Position numbers and translations under genes: made by a program
Shown: piece by piece, positions 4,450 through 8,666 of the stretch
Position numbering within the stretch: position 1 is the stretch's first letter
Layout of the letters: the number at the start of each line of letters is the position of its first letter
Assembly (NCBI GenBank): GCA_017882655.1
Contig: JADGPB010000078.1
Span: 1 to 8,666 of the forward strand
Direction of reading: 5' to 3'
DNA length: 8,666 nt
From: Propionibacteriales bacterium
GTDB lineage: Bacteria; Actinomycetota; Actinomycetes; Propionibacteriales; Propionibacteriaceae
The notes under the pieces: model-generated
Told to the model about the DNA's origin: nothing
The model's database searches: none
What the model saw: the letters and a program-made list of their open reading frames with translations, nothing else

Positions 4450-5433
4450 TCAGCTGGGTGAGTTCTTGGCGGCTGCGGTCCTGGCCTGCTGGATCGCGTT
4501 CCACGTCCCGGTCGCGTCACCGGCGATGCCGGAGCTCTGCCACAGCGCGGAGATCTTGTTGACGGTCGAGCCCGCACCCGTGGCGTTGCCGACAGCGCTC
4601 ACCAGCCCGGAGTAGTTGCCGTTCTTGGCGGCGGTGACGGCGCCCGCGACCTGGTTGGCGGTGCCGTTCCACGTGCCGAGCGTCGACGTGCTCGATCCGC
4701 CACTCAGGCTGTTGTAGCCCGACACCGCGCCGGACAAGGAACTGATGCCTCCGAGGAAGTCGCCGTTCTTGAACGCCTTGAAGGCGGCGAAGACGCTCTT
4801 GATGACCTGGATGATCTTCTGGATCTTCTGGACGATCTCCATGACCTTCTTGAGCAGGGTCACGATCTTCTCGATGAGCGTGCCGAGCTTCTGGCAGATC
4901 CCCATGACCTTGCTGAGCAGCTCGATGGCCTTCATGATGTTCGCCCCCAGCCAGGCGGCCACGGTCGCACCGAACGAGCACCACGACGACGCCAGCGCTG
5001 CCAGGAACGACTTGATGAGCCACTCGATGAACATCTTCACGAGGTCGACGATGCAGTTCGCCACCTGGACACAGCCCTTGGCGCATGCCACGAGGATCTC
5101 CTGAGTCCCCGCGATGGCCTTGGCGGTCTTCGAGACCTTGTCCGAGAAGTCCGAGGTCTTCTTCATGAAGGCTGCGTACGACTCGCCGTCCCAGCCGCCG
5201 ATGCTGCTGGTGGCGCCGGTCACCTCGGTCGCGATCGCCTCGAGCTTGTGGCTCAGCTCCACGTACTTCGGTCCGTAGCTGACGAGCTTCTCGGGATCGC
5301 CCGCGACGTACTTCAGCCACTGGTCCAGCGTCTTGTACGCGTTGCCGATGTTGAGGACGGTCTTCACTGGTCCGGGGCACTGGTTGTACCACTGCTCGAG
5401 CTTGTTGGAGTACTCGGTCGTCGTGGCGCTCAT
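4450..5433 (-). CDS. Large WXG-motif protein, putative T7SS substrate with repeated C-terminus
   Basis: This 327-residue protein is of unknown function. The N-terminal part (about 44-115) looks like a WXG100 helical hairpin: GDPEKLVSYGPKYVELSHKL, then a turn with W81-D-G83, then a second helix (SYAAFMKKTSDFSDKVSKTA). Residues about 112-175 are hydrophobic with several cysteines (C117, C121, C127, C152, C180) and could be membrane-active. Residues about 165-222 form a long amphipathic lysine/isoleucine-rich helix (IEKIVTLLKKVMEIVQKIQK). The Gly/Ser/Asn-rich C-terminus contains two copies of a repeat starting KNGDF (222) and KNGNY (270). The ATG overlaps the upstream gene's stop (ATGA), indicating translational coupling, so that start is preferred over a longer in-frame one at 5622. 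It has no signal peptide and no clear YxxxD motif of its own. Secretion as a heterodimer with the EspC-like partner is inferred. No toxin domain is recognised. Confidence 0.72.
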   Translation of the reverse strand: MSATTTEYSNKLEQWYNQCPGPVKTVLNIGNAYKTLDQWLKYVAGDPEKLVSYGPKYVELSHKLEAIATEVTGATSSIGGWDGESYAAFMKKTSDFSDKVSKTAKAIAGTQEILVACAKGCVQVANCIVDLVKMFIEWLIKSFLAALASSWCSFGATVAAWLGANIMKAIELLSKVMGICQKLGTLIEKIVTLLKKVMEIVQKIQKIIQVIKSVFAAFKAFKNGDFLGGISSLSGAVSGYNSLSGGSSTSTLGTWNGTANQVAGAVTAAKNGNYSGLVSAVGNATGAGSTVNKISALWQSSGIAGDATGTWNAIQQARTAAAKNSPS

Positions 5434-5759
5434 GACTCGTACAGCTCCCGTTCGATCTCCAGCGCAGCAGCGATGTTGGTGCTGTCGGTGAGCCGGTACC
5501 CGCTGGCGGTGGTGCTGATGGCTTCGGCGAGATCGCCGAGCGAGGCCTCGATGTCCTTGATCGAGTCGCTGCAGGCCTTCACGTGAGCCTCGTACGGCTG
5601 CGCGATCTTGTCGGACAGCCAAGGCACCCGGCCGAACGTGCCGTGAGGGATGTCCAGCTCGTGAAGGCCCGAGTAGACGGCCTCAGCGGTGCCCTGGGTG
5701 CGGTGGATCGTCGTGGCAGCGGAGTCCATGCTGCCGACGTCGACGGTGAAGTTCGTCAC
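5430..5759 (-). CDS. EspC/WXG100-like small T7SS protein
   Basis: This 109-residue all-helical protein resembles the EspC-like branch of the ESX secretion-associated families. Two helices (about 8-35 and 53-85) flank a turn with G43 in TFGRVPW, where WXG100 proteins have W-x-G. A YxxxD secretion motif is present after the second helix (Y88-R-L-T-D92), matching the general T7SS signal. The protein ends IERELYES. The start is taken as GTG because GAAGGGA lies 5 nt upstream, giving MTNFTVDVGSM; the ATG at 5798 has no ribosome binding site. The stop overlaps the next start as ATGA, so this small protein and the 327-aa WXG protein are probably made in equal amounts and pair, like PE/PPE or EspC/EspA. 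The gap of 92 nt to ispH may hold its own promoter. Confidence 0.72.
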   Translation of the reverse strand: MTNFTVDVGSMDSAATTIHRTQGTAEAVYSGLHELDIPHGTFGRVPWLSDKIAQPYEAHVKACSDSIKDIEASLGDLAEAISTTASGYRLTDSTNIAAALEIERELYES

Positions 5760-5764
5760 GGGGG

Positions 5765-5771
5765 TCCCTTC
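5765..5771 (-). promoter_or_regulatory. Ribosome binding site fixing a GTG start
   Basis: GAAGGGA on the minus strand lies 5 nt before the GTG at 5757-5759. The alternative in-frame ATG at 5796-5798 is preceded by GACCCCCGGCC, with no purine-rich stretch. This decides the start of the EspC-like gene. A TAGGGT at 5788-5793 fits the TANNNT -10 pattern and would give a short leader containing this site, but no -35 partner is visible. Confidence 0.6.
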
Positions 5772-5823
5772 GTGAATACGCGGGATCACCCTATTCATGG
5801 CCGGGGGTCACCATGGCGCTCTC

Positions 5824-5850
5824 GGCAGGGACGACTTCTGTCGCGCTGCC
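5824..5850 (-). terminator. Hairpin immediately after ispH, weak terminator candidate
   Basis: GGCAG (5824-5828) pairs with CTGCC (5846-5850), and CGAC (5832-5835) pairs with GTCG (5840-5843) around TTCT, with a small internal loop. It begins one base after the ispH stop on the coding strand. No U-tract follows, so termination may be partial, and ispH transcripts could continue into the T7SS-like cassette. Confidence 0.35.
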
Positions 5851-5851
5851 C

Positions 5852-6817
5852 TCAGCCGCGTGACGCGTGGGCCGCGATGTCTTTGCGCAGCTCAGGCGGC
5901 AGGGCGAAGACGAGGTTCTCCTCGGTGAGCCGCTCCTCGGTGGCAGGCGGGAATCCCCGCGCGACAAGGAAGTCGAGCACGCCCTGCACGAGTTCGTCCG
6001 GCACCGAGGCGCCCGACGTCACGCCGACGGTATCGACCGCCTCCAGCCACGCGTCGTCGATCTCGCCGGCGTTGTCCACCCGGTGCGATGCCTTGGCGCC
6101 GGCTTCGAGGGCGACCTCGACGAGCCGTACGGAGTTTGACGAGTTCCGGGAGCCGACGACGATCACGAGATCGCATCCAGGAGCCAGCTGCTTCACCGCC
6201 GACTGCCGGTTCTGCGTCGCGTAGCAGATGTCGTCGCTCGGCGGGTCGAGCAGCAGGGGGAACTTCTCGCGGAGCCTGGTGACCGTCTCGTACGTCTCGT
6301 CCACGCTCAGCGTGGTCTGCGACAGCCAGGCGACCTTGGTCGGGTCCTTGACCTCGACGGCATCGACATCGTCGGGGCGCTGCACGAGCGTGATGTGGTC
6401 GGGCGCCTCCCCGGTGGTGCCTTCGACCTCCTCATGGCCGGCGTGGCCGATGAGCAGGATCTCGACACCGTCCGCGGCGAACCGGGTCGCCTCCTTGTGA
6501 ACCTTGGTGACGAGCGGGCAGGTGGCGTCGATCGTCTTGAGACCTCTCGCCGCAGCCTCGGCGTGCACCTCTGGCGAGACGCCGTGCGCCGAGAACACGA
6601 CCGTCGATCCCGTCGGCACCTCGGCGAGCTCCTCGACGAACACCGCACCGCGCGCCTCGAGATCCTCGACCACGTGGCGGTTGTGGACGATCTGCTTGCG
6701 CACGTAGACAGGCGGACCGTACGTGTCGAGCGCGCGCTCCACCGTCACCACCGCGCGGTCGACGCCCGCGCAGTAGCCACGCGGTGCGGCCAGGAGGACC
6801 CGTTTGCCATTGGACAT
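5852..6817 (-). CDS. ispH: 4-hydroxy-3-methylbut-2-enyl diphosphate reductase
   Basis: This 321-residue enzyme (also called LytB) reduces HMBPP to IPP and DMAPP, the last step of the MEP isoprenoid pathway, in the cytoplasm with an iron-sulfur cluster. The three cluster cysteines are present: C16 in PRGYCAGV, C100 in DATCPLV and C198 in DDICYATQNRQ. Substrate-binding motifs are also intact: VHN (44-46), SAHGV with H78, GHAGHEEVEGTTGE with H128 and E130 (124-137), SRNSSNS (223-229) and TSGASVP (267-273). Length is normal for the family. The start MSNGKRVLLAAPRGYCAG is the usual family start. There is no Shine-Dalgarno. Instead a TAGACT element lies 7 nt upstream, pointing to a leaderless transcript. 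It is divergent from the lipoprotein genes and precedes the T7SS-like cassette on the same strand. Confidence 0.97.
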   Translation of the reverse strand: MSNGKRVLLAAPRGYCAGVDRAVVTVERALDTYGPPVYVRKQIVHNRHVVEDLEARGAVFVEELAEVPTGSTVVFSAHGVSPEVHAEAAARGLKTIDATCPLVTKVHKEATRFAADGVEILLIGHAGHEEVEGTTGEAPDHITLVQRPDDVDAVEVKDPTKVAWLSQTTLSVDETYETVTRLREKFPLLLDPPSDDICYATQNRQSAVKQLAPGCDLVIVVGSRNSSNSVRLVEVALEAGAKASHRVDNAGEIDDAWLEAVDTVGVTSGASVPDELVQGVLDFLVARGFPPATEERLTEENLVFALPPELRKDIAAHASRG

Positions 6818-6824
6818 GTCCGCC

Positions 6825-6830
6825 AGTCTA
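6825..6830 (-). promoter_or_regulatory. -10 element for leaderless ispH transcript
   Basis: TAGACT on the minus strand fits the TANNNT -10 pattern and lies 7 nt before the ispH ATG, so transcription would start at or next to the first base of the codon. No Shine-Dalgarno fits in the remaining GGCGGAC stretch at a normal distance. Leaderless genes are common in actinobacteria. No convincing -35 is seen. Confidence 0.5.
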
Positions 6831-6888
6831 GGTGGGCGTCCGGCAGAGACGTCGGTACCGCACCTTCTAGCCGGACAGGGACGGAACG

Positions 6889-6898
6889 CCCCATGCTT
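6889..6898 (+). promoter_or_regulatory. Shared 10-mer CCCCATGCTT before lipoprotein 1
   Basis: CCCCATGCTT ends 5 nt before the ATG of the first lipoprotein gene and recurs at nearly the same place before its paralogue (7544-7553). The embedded CATGCT sits 6 nt from the ATG, where a -10 element for a leaderless mRNA would be. The ATG inside the 10-mer is out of frame with this gene, so it is not the shared start codon. Confidence 0.4.
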
Positions 6899-6903
6899 AC
6901 GAC

Positions 6904-7515
6904 ATGCGCGTCAGCCGACTCCTCCTCCTCGTCGTCTGCGCCGCACTGCTGGTCTCAGCCTGCTCAGTCGGCGCGGTCTCCGGACCGGAGTCTGGAGGGC
7001 CTTCCTCGGTGGTCGGATCAGCGCCCGCCTCGCGGATCGGGCCTGGACCAGCGCCGTCCTTCCCCGCGACGACCCTCCCTGGATCCCCCGGCACCCGGAA
7101 GGCGCTCGACGCAGCCGCTTTCGTCACTCCCTCCGGTCAGATCGTCTGCGAGCTCCTTGCCTCCGGCGCTCGGTGCGACTACTACGCCCAGGACAGGGCG
7201 TGGGATGCGCCGGAGCCGGCGAACTGCGACCTCAACTGGGGCTGGTCGCTCTACGTGGACCGCGCCGCCGCCACAAGCTGCGTCGGTGACACCATCGTCA
7301 CCAAGGCGGCCCTCGACTCCGGGTTCGACACCTGGCGCAAGCCGACCGACCCGACCGTGGACTGGAACGGCATCGCCCTCGCGGCCCTCCCGTACGGCTC
7401 GGCGCTCGTCGTCGACACGTTCCGGTGCGACAGCGCCACGACCGGGGTCACGTGCCAGAACCAGTCGACGGGTCACGGTTTCGTCATGTCGCGCGAGTCG
7501 TACCGGATCTTCTAG
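6904..7515 (+). CDS. Putative lipoprotein, six-cysteine DUF6636-like domain (paralogue 1)
   Basis: This 203-residue exported protein has a lipoprotein signal peptide: basic MRVSR, a hydrophobic core, and lipobox LVSAC with lipidation at C20. A Gly/Pro/Ser-rich spacer (about 21-66) follows. The folded domain (about 68-203) starts AAFVTPSGQIVC and has cysteines 82, 91, 108, 126, 175 and 184, all conserved in the next gene and likely forming three disulfides outside the membrane. The C-terminal signature is C-DSATTGVT-C, then STGHGF and MSRESYRIF. The pattern resembles actinobacterial DUF6636 proteins, whose function is unknown to me. No Shine-Dalgarno precedes the ATG, so leaderless translation is likely. 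A tandem paralogue follows 44 nt downstream, and ispH is divergent. Confidence 0.78.
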   Translation: MRVSRLLLLVVCAALLVSACSVGAVSGPESGGPSSVVGSAPASRIGPGPAPSFPATTLPGSPGTRKALDAAAFVTPSGQIVCELLASGARCDYYAQDRAWDAPEPANCDLNWGWSLYVDRAAATSCVGDTIVTKAALDSGFDTWRKPTDPTVDWNGIALAALPYGSALVVDTFRCDSATTGVTCQNQSTGHGFVMSRESYRIF

Positions 7516-7543
7516 TGGATGACCCCCGCTCGGCCCCTCGACA

Positions 7544-7553
7544 CCCCATGCTT
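7544..7553 (+). promoter_or_regulatory. Shared 10-mer CCCCATGCTT before lipoprotein 2
   Basis: This is the second copy of the 10-mer, ending 6 nt before the ATG at 7560, again without a Shine-Dalgarno. It lies in the 44-nt gap between the two paralogues. Its CATGCT could act as a weak -10 for a separate leaderless transcript, or it may simply mark the left edge of an old tandem duplication. Confidence 0.4.
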
Positions 7554-7559
7554 GGTCAC

Positions 7560-8210
7560 ATGCGTTCCCTGAAACACCTGCTTCTGGTTGTCGGTGTCGT
7601 CCCGGTCATGACCGCCTGCAGCCTCATCGGGCTGAAATCCTCACCGACCGCATCCGAGCCGAACGTCCCGTCGTCAGGCAGCTCCGCGTCCACGGTGCCG
7701 ACCGTGAGCATCTCACTGTCCCTGCCGAGTGGGGCCTCGAGCTCCGCGCCGGCCACGACTGCCGCCGCCAGCACTCCGACGACCGACGTCCGGAAGGTGG
7801 CCGACGCCGCAGCATTCGCCACGCCGTCCGGCCGAATCGTGTGCATCATCGCCGACAACAGCGTGCGTTGCGACTTCATCAGCAGCGACAAGGCATGGAC
7901 ATCACCACAACCGAAGGGTTGCGACCTCGCGTGGGGCGACTCGCTGTACCTCACGCAGACCGCCGGCTCCACGTGTCACGGCGACACCCTCGCCGACACG
8001 CCGTCCCTCGACTCCGACTACGTCAGTTGGCGACGGTCGGGCGACCCGACCGTCGTGGTGAACGGGCTCACCTTGGCCGCGCTCCCGTACGGTTCTGCCA
8101 TCCTCGTCGGCACCCTCCAGTGCGACAGCGCGACCACCGGCGTGACCTGCCGGAACACCAGCACGGGTCACGGCTTCACGATGTCCCGCGAGGCGTACTC
8201 GATCTTCTGA
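7560..8210 (+). CDS. Putative lipoprotein, six-cysteine DUF6636-like domain (paralogue 2)
   Basis: This 216-residue paralogue of the gene upstream has signal peptide MRSLKHLLLVVGVVPVMTAC (lipid cysteine C20; M at -3 is a weaker lipobox). A longer Ser/Thr/Ala spacer (about 21-78) follows. The same domain comes next: AAFATPSGRIVC, VRCDF, CDLAWGDSLY, GDT, LAALPYGSAIL and C-DSATTGVT-C with STGHGF and MSREAYSIF. All six cysteines (95, 104, 121, 139, 188, 197) match. The start at MRSLKH is preferred because the signal peptide begins there, as in the paralogue; an in-frame reading from 7425 would add a non-signal extension overlapping the first gene. Matching codons in the conserved end differ at many third positions, so the duplication is old. 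The stop lies 3 nt from the stop of the convergent gene. Confidence 0.78.
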   Translation: MRSLKHLLLVVGVVPVMTACSLIGLKSSPTASEPNVPSSGSSASTVPTVSISLSLPSGASSSAPATTAAASTPTTDVRKVADAAAFATPSGRIVCIIADNSVRCDFISSDKAWTSPQPKGCDLAWGDSLYLTQTAGSTCHGDTLADTPSLDSDYVSWRRSGDPTVVVNGLTLAALPYGSAILVGTLQCDSATTGVTCRNTSTGHGFTMSREAYSIF

Positions 8211-8213
8211 GTG

Positions 8214-8666
8214 TCAGGCGGCCTGTGGCCTGAAGCCGTGCTCCCGGTACATGTCGACGGACTGGCGCAGGGCCTCGAGGAAGTACGGGGGAAACTCCAT
8301 CCCCTTCCGGTTCGCCCACAGCAGCTTCGCCTCGAGCCGGCCGACGTCCTTGGCGAACTTCTCGAGCTCGACGTCGATCTCCAGACCCACCATGAGCGCG
8401 CCCAGGTTGGCCTCGTACCGCGGGACGTAGTTGGTGCCGACCAGAGCGAAACCCTTCTCGCGCAGCACCCGCGCGACGTACAGCTGCCAGGGGGCCAGCA
8501 CGCCGTCCTGGATCATCTGCGTCGCGGACATCTGGTAGAAGGCGAAGTGGCCGGGCTCCTGGCGCTTGATCTGGCCGACGATCGTCTCAGAGATCGCCTT
8601 CTCGCCGAGCTGGGCGAGCTGCTCCGTGAAGCGGTTGTACGCGAGGACGGCCTGCCGCTCGGTCGC
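8214..8666 (-). CDS. Putative ferritin-like domain protein (5' end beyond window)
   Basis: Only the C-terminal 150 residues are visible; the frame stays open to the right edge, so the ATG at 8531 is internal. The visible start (ATERQAVLAYNRFTEQLAQL) is helical. It is followed by SETIVGQIKRQEPGHFAFYQ, where an E-x-x-H pair (visible residues 37 and 40) fits the second metal-binding helix of ferritin-like four-helix bundles. The rest is helical, including MIQDGVLAPWQLYVARVLRE and a region VELEKFAKDVGRLEAKLLWA. The N-terminal helices that would carry the other metal ligands are missing, so the assignment is tentative. It is convergent with the second lipoprotein, with 3 nt between stop codons and no room for a dedicated terminator. 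Confidence 0.55.
   Translation of the reverse strand, partial: ATERQAVLAYNRFTEQLAQLGEKAISETIVGQIKRQEPGHFAFYQMSATQMIQDGVLAPWQLYVARVLREKGFALVGTNYVPRYEANLGALMVGLEIDVELEKFAKDVGRLEAKLLWANRKGMEFPPYFLEALRQSVDMYREHGFRPQAA

Noticed and set aside
4436..4504. Upstream start for the YbaB-like gene
   Set aside because: It would overlap the preceding gene by 55 nt and lacks a ribosome binding site, whereas the ATG at 4435 has AGGA at a good distance.
5434..5622. Upstream start for the 327-aa WXG protein
   Set aside because: It would lie inside the EspC-like gene in another frame and encode an Arg/His/Gln-rich shadow. The ATGA overlap start is typical of coupled pairs.
6395..7522. Plus-strand open frame of 375 codons spanning ispH antisense and the first lipoprotein
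   Set aside because: It overlaps two well-supported genes in other frames, and its second half is a Ser/Arg/Pro-rich frameshift product.
7425..7559. Upstream start for the second lipoprotein
   Set aside because: The extension is the shifted frame of the first lipoprotein's end and would bury the signal peptide.
1..8666. tRNA, rRNA, CRISPR array, insertion sequence or attachment site
   Set aside because: I looked for cloverleaf segments, regularly spaced direct repeats, transposase motifs and terminal inverted repeats and saw none.

Overview
This is a GC-rich actinobacterial chromosomal window. The evidence is the infA-rpmJ-rpsM-rpsK-rpsD-rpoA-rplQ gene order, a cysteine-free S4, an RpoA with the acidic DDDDVDYSETEQY tail, type VII secretion (T7SS) type proteins, and at least one apparently leaderless gene. 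Protein similarity suggests the Nocardioides / Propionibacteriales neighbourhood, but I hold that loosely.

Layout. (1) Positions 1-3674, minus strand: the alpha-operon translation and transcription block, read from right to left as infA, rpmJ, rpsM, rpsK, rpsD, rpoA, rplQ (rplQ runs off the left edge). A candidate promoter and a perfect 17-bp palindrome lie upstream of infA. Three of the six gaps inside this block (infA-rpmJ, rpmJ-rpsM, rpsD-rpoA) hold strong hairpins without U-tracts. The 265-nt rpmJ-rpsM gap is the longest gene-free stretch in the window and is almost entirely structured. No stretch above 300 nt lacks a gene. (2) Positions 3821-5759, minus strand: a compact three-gene cassette. 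It has a small EspC/WXG100-like protein with a YxxxD secretion motif, a 327-aa WXG-containing protein coupled to it by an ATGA overlap, and a YbaB/EbfC-like protein that appears to carry two copies of the fold plus a coiled coil. This looks like an orphan T7SS substrate pair with an EspL-like partner; no ESX machinery gene is in the window. (3) Positions 5852-6817, minus strand: ispH, the last enzyme of the MEP isoprenoid pathway, probably transcribed without a leader. (4) Positions 6904-8210, plus strand: two tandem paralogous lipoproteins with six conserved cysteines (DUF6636-like), both preceded by the same 10-mer and no Shine-Dalgarno. (5) Positions 8214-8666, minus strand: the C-terminal 150 residues of a putative ferritin-like protein, running off the right edge and convergent with the second lipoprotein.

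How they fit together. The left half is housekeeping. In many actinobacteria infA is preceded by secY-adk-map; here the T7SS-like cassette and ispH take that place, which suggests an insertion or rearrangement next to the ribosomal block. The cassette is the most likely source of new biology. Its two secretion-type proteins look like a co-translated heterodimer, and the larger one ends in an internally repeated, Gly/Ser/Asn-rich domain that I cannot assign to a known family.
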